A stretch of 64,000 nt of DNA from Anoplopoma fimbria (GCF_027596085.1 NC_072451.1:2484377-2548376), one strand, 5' to 3'. Numbered from the stretch's first letter, positions 1 to 49,370 are shown. The notes: generated by a model not told the origin, from the sequence alone. Translations and numbers: made by a program.

Positions 1-304
1 TGGATTTCAGCTCTGCTCTGATTGTTTATTCGCATCTTGCTTTTATCGATACACCATTCCCACCTCAGCAAGATGTAAAAACATTTTTTTCTGTGTCACC
101 ATTCTGATTTTTTACATGTTGGATGGAACCCAAACTTACACCATTTTTCACCATTATAAGTGTACATATTCAGTATTTTAACACACAGAAAATCTGCCAA
201 AAACAGTGGACCAGTATGACAGTCCAGTATGCCTCTGTTTTTTTTTTTTCGTGCTGGAAAACATTATTATAAAACAGTGAAAATGCTACATGGTTACTTC
301 TGAG
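1..304. other. No gene seen (left edge)
   Basis: AT-rich sequence with a short poly-T run near 239-250. No open frame, splice-flanked exon or recognised repeat could be supported. Confidence 0.5.
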
Positions 305-341
305 TTTTTGTGATTGTTGAACTGCCTAAAGACTAATCAAG

Positions 342-401
342 ATGGTTTTGATTACTTTTATTTCGCTTCTGTCGAGTTTGAATGAATTATTTTTCCGCGA
401 G
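342..401 (+). CDS. Leader-like exon, unit 1 (candidate)
   Basis: ATG at 342 gives 20 codons (starts MVLITFISLLSSLNE, ends RE) and runs straight into GTAAAAT at 402. It has a hydrophobic core typical of a signal peptide. No downstream partner exon was found, so it may be a dead copy. Confidence 0.3.
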
Positions 402-538
402 GTAAAATTTCTGTTTCTGTCAATGGAGTCTGGTGGCTATAATGGCTGTTTTCCTTGACTTCTAACTTGGTAAATAAAGAGTTAATTACAACCAAACCAT
501 AGTTAGTGATTGTTTGAACTGTGGAAAGACTAACCAAG

Positions 539-598
539 ATGTTTTTGATTACTTTTATTTTGCTTCTGTCGAGTTTGAATGAAGTGTGTTTTGGCGAG
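539..598 (+). CDS. Leader-like exon, unit 2 (candidate)
   Basis: ATG at 539 in the context accaagATG gives 20 codons (MFLITFILLLSSLNEVCFGE) and then the donor GTAAAAG at 599. This is the cleanest of the three: hydrophobic core, small residues near a likely cleavage site, phase-0 donor. The gene family cannot be named from a leader alone. Confidence 0.35.
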
Positions 599-748
599 GT
601 AAAAGTTTTGTTTCTGTCAATGGAGTCTGGTGGCTTTGATGAGCGCATGTAACGGCTGTTTTCTTTCATGTCTAACTCTGTGGGTTATGGGTTTATTTTG
701 ACCAAACGCGGTTTGGGGATTGTTGGAAATGTAGAAAGATTAACCAAG

Positions 749-815
749 ATGTTTCTGATTACATTTATTTTGTTTCTGATGAGTTTAAATGAATTGTGTT
801 TCGATGATCAGCTGG
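749..815 (+). CDS. Leader-like exon, unit 3 (candidate)
   Basis: ATG at 749 reads MFLITFILFLMSLNELCFDD; the GTAAAA donor at 816 sits six or seven bases later than in units 1 and 2, which changes the phase. Without splicing the frame stays open to 850. The shift suggests it is drifting or uses a different partner. Confidence 0.28.
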
Positions 816-865
816 GTAAAATTATTGTTTCTGTCAATGGAGTCCAGTGACTTTGAGAAGATCAT

Positions 866-3275
866 ATTAATTGTATGTGTTGTACCTTAATAAATTACAA
901 TATTTGTCCAAATCCCTGTTGATTTTATTTACTATATATTCACTTTAATGCGTGTTACATAGCGTTGCACCGGAAAAAAAGGTGAGAAAATTAGCTTGTC
1001 CACCCAGGAATGAATGCCGATTCTAACATTTCCCACTAAAAACAAAAGCTAGATGATATTGGATATATTATTGTGTACCGGGAAAAGGGGCTTTCATGAC
1101 TCAGGTGAAAAGTTAAAGTCATCCTCTGCCATGGGAACCAAACACCCAGAGGAATGCAACTTCAAAGCTGTCACCACAAATATGTAAGAAACAGTTTTTT
1201 ATCCTCTTTTGAAAAATGAACAGAACTTTATTTCTCATTTTCTCCCTAAAAAGTAAAAAAGACTTAAAATATTAGTTTTATCCCAGGTTACAGGTCTGTT
1301 AAAGGCTTTGGACTCAGACTTCACAGACTTTATTTCACCCAGTTCGACCCAGAGCCCTGTTGTCTCACTCAGCCTTCATCTATTGTGGGGGAAACATGCA
1401 ACACAGGGCCTCTGTTTAGCTCTGATTGTCTGGACAGAAGAAAAAAACTGTGGTGGATGAAAAGAGGTCTGGAGGGTAATTAAAGAAGTAGATAAACTGT
1501 GAACTGCAGGCGGTGAGAATCATTGGCCAATTAAATACATACGTGAACATGAAGCAGGGATGTTTTTCAAAAGAAAAAACCAACATGGAATGGTTTAAGA
1601 AAGGGATAAGGAAGGTTATAGAGCTGCACTTGTTCTTCAGAAGGAGTCCATGGTGGATGGTTGGACAAACAAAGTATTGCAAACCGAAGACAGCTGTTTG
1701 CATTCCATCTCTGAATTAAAAGTGTTTTTTAACAATGACTATGATCTGCCTTTAACCATAACCATGCAGATTTTGCCATATTTTGCCACGATAACAATTC
1801 TTCTTTCAAACTAGTGCAAAGAAAACATCCAAAATACACATTTAGTTGTTTATTTTACTACTTTGTCTTACTGCGCCTGTAGATTTCCTCTCAATTCACC
1901 AAAAGTTACCATTACATAATGCCTCATTTGCATATTTACATATAAGATTGCAAACAACTTGTGATACAAAAGATGATTGCCTTAATGTGTTTAATGAACT
2001 GGGGAAGTTTCATGATGATATATATTATTATTACTGTTTTACCTTATTCACCTGTGGTGTCTTGAAAATGTTTGTTATTTTACAAATCAGCTTTAAAATG
2101 AGTTTTTTCTTAGACTCTGAGCCAGAAATCTTCACTTCACTTCCACCAAACGGTCCAGTTTCATTCCTATTTATATTCTGTAAATATAGATTTTTTTTCA
2201 CCAAAGCAGTGAAATGAAAATGGATCTATCAGATCAATGTGAGTTATAAAAGACACAAAATTGTCTACACTCACAAAACTGATTGTGCAGTTGGACAAAG
2301 ATATATTACTGAATTGTTGCACAGTGGTATTATTAGTTCCAGACCTATTTGATGGTCCACATTGTAAGAAAAAAGGCTGTGGTTTGAATTGTAGGTTTGT
2401 GTCTTTTTTTACTTGATTTTAAAACTGTTTCCCGCACAGTCATTGTCAATTGTTCTGCGGAGAGATTACTCCCAAAGCAATCTCCAGAGCTGGTGAGTCA
2501 TTTTTTTAAGACAACTTTGAGACGTTTGAATGACAGAAGACGTTTTTTAATGTCTGAACGTCTTGTTTTTCTACAATTTCTCTAAACAACAAAAGTTGTT
2601 CTAACTGCAAAGTTGTTTTGATCATTCAAGTGAGACTACTTCACTTTTAAAACCTTTTTCGGATGAAAAGTTGAATTCATCGCTCCTCAGTACGCTTTAA
2701 GATGCTGGTCTGGTATGACCGAATCACTTTGCTCGCTTTGTACAACACAATAAACATATAGACATGTTATTGTGTATAATATAATGAAATCATACTATAT
2801 TAGCAAACATTAAAGTTTATTTGTATGGGATCTTTAACACACAAAGCTCAACAAGCTTTACATCATACTATACATTACAGGACATTTAAAACATTTGGAC
2901 TTGAAATGAAAAGGTGGCAAAGACAAACATTAATGTGCAAAAAAAAGAGATGAAAAATGTGAATAGAGATAAAAAAACAAAGACACACAGTTAACATTTA
3001 ATGCTGCAGTGCTCTATGACCTGAGTCAATGTATATATATTATACTGCTACTGTATGTATACAAAAAACATATATAGGCTACAAAAATGGAAATAATAGG
3101 AACAAAATATTTGAAATAAGTTATAATTCGACTATGAATGCTTAGTCTACCATGAGGCCTGTCTCATATTCCTATGTGGCCTGTTTTTAGACTTTAAATA
3201 TAGAAATTTAAATATATGTACATATATATATATTCAAATAATTGTATTGTCCTAAAGTAGTCAAATTTATATATA
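866..3275. other. Gene-free AT-rich stretch
   Basis: Only short chance frames of 60-123 codons occur, without family motifs or convincing splice context. The text near 2,808-2,890 (tttatttgtatgggatcttt, then acacaaagctcaacaagctttaca) looks like a decayed copy of a common fish interspersed repeat. Nothing else recognised. Confidence 0.45.
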
Positions 3276-3507
3276 CAGTACCAGTCAAAAGTTTGGACAC
3301 ACCTTCTCATTCAATGGTTTTTCTTTATTTTTATTTTTATTTTTTCTACATTGTAGATTAATATTGAAGACATCCAAACTATGAAGGAACACATATGGAA
3401 TTATGTGGTAAACAAACAAATGCTCAACAAACCAGAATATGTTTTATATTTTAGATTCTTCAAAGTAGTTGAATGAGAAGGTGTGTCCAAACTTTTGACT
3501 GCTACTG
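3276..3507 (+). mobile_element. Tc1/mariner-type MITE, copy 1
   Basis: The element is 232 bp. It starts CAGTACCAGTCAAAAGTTTG and ends with the reverse complement of nearly the same text, giving inverted ends of about 38 bp, flanked by TA on both sides (3274-3275, 3508-3509), the target duplication of Tc1/mariner elements. There is no transposase frame. It lies about 375 bp upstream of the vipr2 start codon. A near-identical copy lies at 40,065-40,293. Confidence 0.85.
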
Positions 3508-3882
3508 TATATGATACTAGATTAAGTCTATTGTATTTTTATATAAATATATATATATATGCTATCATTATTTTATTTTGAAATCCAGTGCTGGAAGTCT
3601 GTCTTCAGCTTATCACAGTGTATTGACAGTGTGAAAGAGGCTGCGGGTCACTGGTCCTTCTCCTCATTCAGCTCAGTGGAGGTGATCAGTGTGGATACAG
3701 AACATCACCAGCTTCTTCTTTTTTTTTTTTTTAAATCCACATTAATGGAATTAAAACAACATTCAGATCCTTTTCAAAGGAATTAAAGAAGACTTAATTG
3801 GAGTTTAAATGATTCCTGATTTTTTTTTTTTTTTTTATTCTTAACCTGCGTCTCCATCGTTTCTTCTTCCTGAGGAGTGAAG
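3508..3882 (+). promoter_or_regulatory. Likely vipr2 promoter / 5' UTR region
   Basis: This is the only non-repeat sequence between the MITE and the vipr2 start codon. It has two poly-T runs (near 3,719 and 3,821) and a modestly GC-richer stretch at 3,630-3,700. No clear TATA box sits at a sensible distance, so the transcription start is unknown. Assigned by position only. Confidence 0.25.
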
Positions 3883-40815
<36,933 letters not shown>

Positions 40816-42640
40816 GGACCTGGAGGGATCCCTTTAAAAACAGACAGTCTTAAAAAAAAAAAAAGGATTTTAACACAAAGTTGAGGTGAAGTACCACATG
40901 GGTGGGTTTTAGCTTTACAGATCTCTGGAGCCTTCAAAATGTCCCTTAAGTGGAGTCTGATCCGTCTTATGAGGGTTTGGTTTCAAGAAAGAATTATTTC
41001 TATTCTTCAAGTTTTTTCAGAGTATGTTGTACGTTGTGTGTATGCAAACCTCACATTTTGTCAGTTTTTCCTTGACCTGCACATATTGACATAGTGACAC
41101 CGGATACGCCAATCACAGCCCTAAAGCATCCCCTGCTTTATGGTCTATTTGACTTTAAATGGACCATAATTTACTAAATGAACATCATGCTGTATTGAAG
41201 AAGACTTAAAACTACTGAAGGAATAAATCAAGAGAGAAGTAGAGTCATTTTCTCATAGACTTCTATACAATCGGACCTCTTTAAGCAACTGGAGGAGTCG
41301 CCCCCTGATGGTCAGTAGAGAGAATGCAAGTTTTAAGACACTTCCGCATTGGGGGAGCCCTAGCCAAGTTGTTTTTCTGCCTAAACTGAACCAAACCATA
41401 AACATAGTGTTATCAGATCAGAAAAAATGCCGATCGTATTTTTGAAACATTGAGTTGCAACAGTTCTGGAAAATACTGACAAATATTTTGAAGAAAAAAG
41501 ATCAGGTGGATAACTTATAGTTATAAGAGTGTGTCTTTAAGGGTTCAGCAAACCAAGCGGCAAAAAAAGCAGGTCTCCTACCCAAGACGTTTGTATAGTC
41601 AATCTACGTGTGTTTAGTGAATAGAATTCATGGTTTTCAGAGCATGTAATGTGCAAGTCAAAGCTTTCATTCCAGCTCAAAGGCAGCAGCATTTTTTTAT
41701 CCCTCAAGAATGCAGGAAAAGATGCCACCACCTCACTTTAGTGATTTATTTGGGGTCCATAATGGCCACACCCACCCATCTGAAACTTAAAGTTTGTTAA
41801 AATCACTGCTAAGAACGATTCACACATGCGTATTTGACCCTTTCAGCATACGAGCCCTCGTTGTCTGGGCTACTGGCAAGAAAACAGGTAAACAGGGTTG
41901 TTTTGTACTGATTCAGAACCCAAAATGTTCTGACAAACTGCATATTTTTTTATGTACATTTACTGAAATGCTGTTTTCGAGAAGTGCTGTGCATGCTCCA
42001 TACCATTCATCTGTGCTATGACGGCTTTGTGTCTGTGCTAATCTGTTGTAATGAAGCAATGCTGGTGCTCATACTGAAGATGCCATGTAATTAAAAGGGA
42101 AACTTGTGAGTCCACCGGGAACATATATTGGTATCATAACCATTTGTCACTTAATGTGTTGACAAGCTCAATACAACCACCACAGGTAATATTAAATTGC
42201 TTATGAGTGGGAATATTGTCGCTATTCATGCAACAAGTGTTACGCAGCAGTTGCATGATATTCTCAGTGTTTGCCTTTTTTCATTGTTGTTGGTCAAAGC
42301 TGTCAATGTGTCAATTTCCTGTTTAATCTAATGTACATTTTTGGCAAGGGATTACAAGACAAAAAAAAAGGAAACGTTTGTTCCGTGTAGCTTGCTATAT
42401 TTGTCTACATGTTGTATTTCATTGTTGCCACGAGACAAAAAAATCTGGTGACACTTGGCTTAAGGCATACAGAGTAAAGGTTTATTTTGAGAAATCAAAT
42501 TTTCTTATTCACTACCTGTAAAACAGTACTCTGTCCTGTTAAGATCTTTGGTGAACAAAATATTAAAAACACCTACTGTCCTGCCTTAAACATATTATTT
42601 ATCAAAGATCTGGGCCAAATAAACAATAAAATGTATTCTT
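40816..42640 (+). other. vipr2: vipr2 3' UTR (probable extent)
   Basis: AT-rich sequence after the stop. Two AATAAA hexamers at 42,618-42,623 and 42,625-42,630 (aaataaacaataaa) are reasonable end signals; another lies at 42,718. Inclusion of CTCF-core copy 8 at 41,105 in the transcript is likely if these are used. The extent is an inference. Confidence 0.4.
41105..41355 (-). repeat. CTCF-core element, copy 8 (-)
   Basis: Starts ccaatcacagccctaaagca and ends near cacttccgcattggg. The core on the minus strand is CCATCAGGGGGCGA (41,298-41,311). An insertion separates the core from the tatagaagtctatg block, as in copy 7. Confidence 0.88.
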
Positions 42641-44504
42641 AGTTGTTGTTCAGAATCTGATTGATACATCTTGGAAGCAAAATAGGGAAATACTACATGT
42701 TTTTGCGAAATTAGGTGAATAAAGGGAATCTCTTGGATTTATATATACACCTGAGTATCATCTGCATATATTTTTTAATAAGTCTCAGGGTGGATTTTTC
42801 CATGCATGTAGATTGCGAATAATAGAGAGCCTAGGATTGAACCTTGTGGAACACCACTTCCCAGAGGAGCTTCATCAGAATTTACCTTGCACCACAGCAA
42901 AATAAGTTTTAAATAAAACCTAAAGTTAATATGCTACTTTAAGGCATTACATTTCCCAATGTTTTTACTCAGGAGGAAAAAATATATATTGGAAAGCTTC
43001 ATCTCAGTATTTTTTTTCCTTGACAGTTTTGTTTGCAGTTATAGGTATTGAACTCTGGTATTTTTTTTATTTCATAATTCTAATTCATAGTAATTTGTTT
43101 CAGCTCTACATTCATTTGTGAGAAATAAAAAGAGGTTCTGGTAGCTGCCATGCAACCAATCAAACATTATAATCCAATACAGCTGTATGTCTTAAGAAAA
43201 GTGTTACCAAATATATTACAAACAGGATGTCACCATGCTACTCAGTATATCATAAGGCGTTTATGTGACTGGTGGGTATGCAAACGCTGTAGACCATATG
43301 CAACACAAACAGTGTTGGTTTGTGGAGTGATTTCATATTTAATGTTGACTGCCATGATGCTGAGTATCATGTTTTTATTCAACACATGTATTTGTACAAA
43401 GACACCATGAATGTCATGCAAAAGATGATTGATAAAGGCTTTTTGTAAGCATTGCCATGTGTGAATGTTACTATTTAAAACGTATTTGATACCTTTGGTG
43501 CCTCCAGAAGAATCATACTCAATGCTAGGAAATTATTTCTGGGTAACAAAGTCCCTCACGATTCAAATTAAAACTTGTTGATACAACTTTAAAGAGGGCA
43601 TGTTTTGAGATATTAAGATTTTCTTCTAAGAATACTCGTTTGAATTTGTATCAACCAAAGCCGACAAAGATTTTGTTGGTTGTGTATTTTAATCATTGTA
43701 ACACAACAACAAAAAAAACAATTTGTAGACATTTCTTATAATTTTGGTAAATTTTAAATCATAAATAATAGTAACAGCCTTTGCTGTTATTACACTCCAC
43801 AGTGCTTGTTTTGCCAAACTGAGTTCAAACACTTAAGTTTGAGTTATTGTTTACAAACTGCAAAAGGGTCTATTATTTAGGAACATATTTGAGCTTTTAA
43901 AGTTTTGAAGTTTCTCAATCTTTACTACAAATTGGATGTTGACGTGGACAATATTTCAGTGAACAGTCAGAAACTGGTTATTATGGTAATAACTCCCAAA
44001 GTATGTGAATACAGCAACAAACAAACCAAAAAAAGCATGTGTCTTTGCTTGCTTTGCTTGTCTGATTGGAACGCCTGATTAAGCTTCTCTCACTCATCTA
44101 ATAAGAGTGTTAACAGCAAGAGTGTGTCACCGAGGTAAAAACACACACATCATAATGCCAAAAACCTTGAGACATGCTGTTTTCCTGGTGTGAGCTACTA
44201 AATTACTGCATGTGTTGACATTTTTGGAGCTATTCTCTTCTCGTCACAGACCAAATAATTCGTTTTTTAGATGCTCTAGAAACAGGAGGTCTTAAAATTG
44301 TATGTTTCAGTAAATATTTTGCAGTATCTACTGATTTTGTCACAGTTTCAGAGCTGGTTTGGACAGTTGGAGGTAGAAAGAAACCTGTTTCATGACCATA
44401 AATCTCAGTTCACAGATTAGTTGACATGAAAGCTGTAATAATCAATGATCTACACACTGGTTTGTTTTTCTGAATAGTCTAAAGTGAACAGAAGAACCAG
44501 GTAG
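42641..44504. other. Gene-free stretch
   Basis: AT-rich. The text near 42,838 (attgaaccttgtggaacacc) resembles a phrase found in fish retroelements but is too short to assign. The frames at 43,150-43,410 and similar have no motif. Confidence 0.5.
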
Positions 44505-44666
44505 TTGGTAAATATGGCAATCACGTCAAAAGAAGGCAAAGGAAAGAGCTCCAGTTTTTTAGCTCAAATTAAAACAGAAAATCCAAATAAAAAGATGCCA
44601 CATTCAAAGTGTTTGACTAAAGCTCAGCATCATAGAAAACTATGCAATCGAGGCTCTTCATTTTTT

Positions 44667-44716
44667 CCCCTCCTCCTCCTCCTCCTCCTCCTCCTCCTCC
44701 TCCTCCTCCTCCTCCC
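44667..44716. repeat. (CTC)n microsatellite
   Basis: About 16 perfect CTC/CCT triplets, translated as poly-Leu in the 154-codon frame 44,505-44,969. That frame is judged an artefact on its left side. Confidence 0.93.
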
Positions 44717-44719
44717 TTG

Positions 44720-44970
44720 CGTCCTTCCTCCATGTCGGCTACGTCCTCGGGGCTGCCCGGCCTTTGAGGTGGCGAGCTGGATGTTTAGTCATCTCTACGA
44801 AGACGAGCTGCCTTTATCAGAGCTGACAGAGCGACTTCAGGCGGTGACGCCGCTAATTGGGATGGGGGGGATGGGGGGCTGGGTGATGACTGGGCTTTTG
44901 GCTTCCCGTCGCTGGTTGCTGTGTGTGGAAACCAGATTGGAATCTGAGTCTTTACTGCAGTTTCTTTAAC
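44720..44970 (+). other. GC-richer island with coding-like text (unassigned)
   Basis: Just after the CTC run the composition becomes GC-rich and the plus frame reads FEVASWMFSHLYEDELPLSE then LTERLQAVTPLIG. It looks more protein-like than its surroundings, but I recognise no family and find no clear splice pair. It could be an old exon, a CpG island or chance. Confidence 0.2.
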
Positions 44971-46850
44971 AGCCAAAAGTAAAAACATAGAGGAGGGAAG
45001 ACGGTAAAAATCCAGAAAACCCTCAAACCATTGAGGGGTTTCAGTTCCGCAGTGACAGAATCAGAGTGTCAAACAAGTTCAATTTAACAATTTGTGACAC
45101 TAAAAACAATCCTATATGTGCTCAGATCCTGAAAGATTTTTTATTTTTTTATTTTAAAGTGCATATTTCACATTAAAGTCCGAGTGAAACAGAAGTTTGT
45201 GCGTCTTTAGCTTCCGTACCGTGACGTATTCTCCAGTGAAACCGAATAATTTAGAGGTGTACAGATACAAGAAGGGATTGAAATCAAATCCCTTGCATTT
45301 TATTGGACCGATAAAAAGTGGGCGGGCTTTTGAATGTTGCCGCTTAAAGCTACAGATTGAATGACGGATAGATGTCAAGATATCATTGGTCGATATTGGT
45401 TGGTACTAGCTAATGTGAGCGCACTTCATATTTTGTTTACAGGATGAAAAGATGATTGGATTTAAATTCTATAAATAGATTCATTTGCAGTTTGTTTTTT
45501 CGTATATATTGTTAAATGTGAACAAAATGACGGTGATCGGGATGTGATCTAAAGTGGTTGAAGAATCATCTCGACTTGAAGTTGTCTCAGACTCACTTTT
45601 TTACATTTGTAGTGGCATTTTAATTAATTGAAAACTTCTTCATGTACACCATCTGAGCGAACAAGTTTAGGCCTATATTACTACTGTAATGCCACAAGCA
45701 TGCAGAAATGCATTATAGACTGTATGCTACACATAGTTATCAAAGTTAGTCCCATCAGAAATCTGATCTGAGCTGACTAGAAGCTGCATCATTCTGGACG
45801 TCTCCTCTCCTGCTCTCAGGAGGATCGAGCCTTAAACAGGATTCGTATTTATTCACAGATACAGAGAAATCCAGGGTCGCTGCATCTGCATGTCTTTTTT
45901 TTCTTTTTTCGGCAGCTGTTGTGACGCTTTAAGGTCAGCGCTATGAAATTTCACGTGTTTACGTGTTCATAAGTTCAGTCGATGAACAGACTACAGCTTC
46001 TGCATGAGTGTACAATTATGTGCAGTTATCTGACATAGATATGATAATCTGTCTTTTTTATTTTGTTTTCGTTTAGTACGAAATTAAGAAAAAAGAGGAA
46101 TTTGAACTCACGACAAAGCTTTATTGGGAAGAAAAGGGCAAAGATTCGACCCAAATTGGTGAAAAACAAAAGTTTTGTGAGCTATAATATATAATTTGCT
46201 ACTCAATATGTTTTGTTTTATTCGTTGATTCTGTTATCTTGCACCTGGAGCAGGACCACCACTATTTTCGTTGAAGATATTCCAAAAAAGATAACTCAGA
46301 CGTCTTTAAATGTGCTAAATTAAAGATATCTTTAATGGAAATTACGACAAGTCAAAACTACCTTGAAGATATCTTGAATTTGAGCGTTGTCTGCATATAT
46401 GACTATATGCATAAACCATCTTTTCAATTTGTAAACTCAAAATTGGGCTTGCCACAAGCGTCATTTTATTCTGAAGATCTTGAAGAGTTGTATTTTATTT
46501 TGATAATCAGAAATAATGATATGGAAAACTAAGACTTAACTGGCGCAATAGAGCAACGATCATATTGGTGTACATCTTTATGTTGTTATGGAAGATATAA
46601 AACCTCTCATAACACAACATGATGCATTTGTAGTCCAGTAAAATCAGGTCAGATCTTTCATATTTCTGCTGAGCTGTAGTAGTTTTTCTTACGATTAACA
46701 GTGCACGGCTCTATCTCTGTGTTATCATACATCAATGTGAACTGACAGGATGAAACGGTAGAGGAGAGGACGTCATGATTCATCACTTCCTCGACAGCCT
46801 TCCAGTCTCTGTCCTCCCTCTACAGATGGCGTTACCTCAACGCTTCAATA
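44971..46850. other. Gene-free stretch
   Basis: AT-rich sequence without motifs or recognised repeats. Short frames only. Confidence 0.5.
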
Positions 46851-47760
46851 TTAAACCATATTTTTTATTTTATGATACTTGTTTCTTTTTTGAAAGTTCA
46901 ATAATATTTTCAATAATATTTTCTAACATTTAATATATTAGGATTTTTTTTCCCTCATATATATATATATTTCTTTTTTTTTATAATATTTTTATTATAT
47001 GATATTTTTTTATGTTATGATAATTACTTTTTATGATGTTTTTGTATGATTTTTATTTAATGGTACTTATTGATTTTTTGATATTTTATTTGATATTTTT
47101 TATTTTATACTTTTTATTATTTATTTTTATATTATGATATTTTATTTTATATATATTTTAATATTTTGTTATTATTTCATGATTTCTCTTTTTATTTAAC
47201 AATACTTATTATATATATTATTATTATATATATTATTATTATATATTCTTTTTTATTTTATTTTATGATATTTCTTTTCTTTATTTTATGATATTTGTAT
47301 TATTTCATTCTTTTATGTTTATTTTATGATACTTATTTCGTTTTTGACATTTTATTTTATATATTTATTTTATATTCTTTTTTATTTATTTTATTTTTTA
47401 ATATTATGATATTTTATTTTCATATTATTATTTTTTATTTTATGATATTTATTTTATTTTACGAAACTAATTTATTTTTAGAAATTTTATTTATATACAT
47501 TTTTTCATATATTATTTATTTATTTAATAAAAAATCTATGTATATTATGATATTTTATTTCATATTCTTTTATTTCATTTTATGATATTATACTTTATAT
47601 TTTTATTTTATGATATTTTTATTATTTTATGATTTTTACTTTTATTTTATGATACTTATTTCTTTTTTGAAGTTTTATTTTATATATATTTTTTATATAT
47701 TCTTTTTTTATTAATTCTTTTTATTTATTTATTTTTATGATATTTTTTAATGACATTCTT
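46851..47760 (+). repeat. T-rich low-complexity array, ~0.9 kb
   Basis: Nearly all T and A, with strong T excess on the plus strand. The phrases ttttattttatgatattt, tgatacttattt and atattattattttat recur many times at irregular distance. G occurs almost only in the atgatat phrase and C is very rare. The Phe/Ile/Tyr-rich 96-codon frame inside it is an artefact. Confidence 0.9.
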
Positions 47761-48939
47761 TCATCAGACGGACACAAATATGAGTCCAAAATGAAGTATC
47801 ATGTTGCTCTGTAACTGCTGGATATGTAAACAAGCTACGGCGGCAGCTATTGATTATTTTAGTAAAGAGTTATAGTTAACATACAAAAGAGAAAATTAGA
47901 CAGAGCAAGTAATTGGTTTTGTTTTTAGATTAAAAAAAATCTTAAATTGCTTCTAACAATAATATCTGTCCAAACTAAACTTTTGTTTTTGGATGACCGT
48001 TCCAATGCACTTTTACATATCAGAACACATCGCTGCAGCAGAAGTCATCTTTTCATTACTGCCATAAAAGTATATTTCTTTGTTCATTCCTGCTGATGTG
48101 TCCTCTACCTGTCACTTGAATGTGGTGAGATTGTGTCTGAGGGAGCTCTGAGGGGACGCCATGATGTGTTTGTTGATGTGTGTGTCTAACTGAGGGAAGA
48201 GGGTTGATAAGACTGAAAGCCCAACGTGGAGAAAGTGGTGGTCGACTGGAAGATCGGCGACGGCGGGGTTCAGGGGTCACAGGCGGTGTGCGTTGTTACG
48301 GTAACAGCCGGAGGGCAAGAGCTGTCATTCCGCCTCAGACGCCAAAAGCCGAGACTTGTTTACAAAACCGCAGCAAAATCTGCAACTATCAAGCGGCTTT
48401 CAATCATCCAGAGCCAAACACTCGACCTTGCCACATTTTGAGGGAATTCAAACAAATCGATTAAAATGAAAGTCAAATTAATTAACTGCGCTTTTGAGCT
48501 TTTGTTGACCTTTTACCTCGACAACAAATGAGCACAGGGCATCCTTTTCTTCAAAGATCTCTCCTCCAACCTGAACAGAATTTCAAATGATCAAGCTATA
48601 AGGTTCAGCTGCTCTGAAAGATAACATATTGGCCTTCGGATTTGGGACTATTTATTATATTTCCTGTGTAACGTTGACATTGTTTTAGAAGATTTGATAT
48701 CGCAAGAGAGAAAAAACAACTATTTCACTTTGACTTGCTGAAGGACACTTCATTCACTTCTTTTTTTCTCTTTGTATGTACAAAACATGAGTCATGTGAA
48801 TCTAGATTTTTTTTTTTTAAATGATTTAGAATTGAACAATTCTCATTCTTTTCATAATTGGATTTTCTTAATGTTGCCCTTGAACTTAAAAAATAAAAAG
48901 AGTTGCTTCCTTTAGAAAATACTAACGTGTCGGCATCAA
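47761..48939. other. No assigned gene; CpG-rich patch at 48.2-48.4 kb
   Basis: A local GC- and CpG-rich patch at 48,224-48,370 has an open plus frame starting at the GTG at 48,226 (includes VVVDWKIGDGG and TVTAGGQELSFRLRR). The frame is not bounded by good splice sites and matches no family I know. The rest is AT-rich. Confidence 0.3.
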
Positions 48940-49360
48940 TGTAACGTTAGTTTTGGTCAACAAAACTACGTAGTTAGGTTTAGAAAAACATAACGAACAT
49001 AACTTCACATTAGCACTTTGGGACATGAACACTGATCTTGTGGTTGAAAGTCCTGTGTTTGTTTCCATCTTTGTTGTTGGTCGTCGCTCTCTTGGTGAAA
49101 AAAACAACAGTTTACTACCTGCCCAGCAGCAAAAAGCAGACAGACACAGTAAGAGACTAGCTGGTGAACATAGTGGAGCATTTAGCAGCTAAAGATAGAC
49201 GGATATTTCTCCCAGGAGTTGGTGGAGACCAAAAACAGAGCTAAAAGAGAGAGAATATTGGACTCCACACATCACAAACATCACTAACATAACTTTGAAA
49301 TAACTCAACATCACTTTGGGACACAGGCACCGGTCTGCTGGTTGAAAGTCTGTGTGTGTT
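48940..49360 (-). repeat. Interspersed repeat family C, copy (two segments)
   Basis: The phrases ggtcaacaaaactacgtagt, taggtttagaaaaacataac, ggttgaaagtcctgtgtttg and agctggtgaacatagtggag are found here, and part of them repeats at 49,285-49,370 (aacataactttgaaat, ggttgaaagtc). This suggests an internal duplication. Confidence 0.5.
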
Positions 49361-49370
49361 TGACTCTTTT

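Larger units (their letters stand above)
305..865 (+). repeat. Three tandem ~200-bp units, each with a leader-like exon
   Basis: Three units begin near 310, 508 and 718 with related text (gattgttgaact, gattgtttgaact, gattgttggaaat). Each continues with taaccaagATG or a variant, then about 20 hydrophobic codons, then GTAAAA, then a shared tail (tttctgtcaatggagtc). The spacing is about 198 and 210 bp, and the third unit is cut short. Between the first two units the hydrophobic codons and the GT after them are kept better than the linkers, which is what duplicated first coding exons would show. No receptor or Ig domain follows in the window. Confidence 0.7.

Noticed and set aside
44505..44720. 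Left half of the 154-codon frame with a poly-Leu stretch resembling a signal peptide
   Set aside because: The poly-Leu is the (CTC)n repeat, and the preceding codons have no motif. Only the right half was kept as a weak candidate.
47295..47585. 96-codon hydrophobic frame that looks like a membrane protein
   Set aside because: Entirely within the T-rich array, which gives Phe, Ile, Leu and Tyr codons in any frame.
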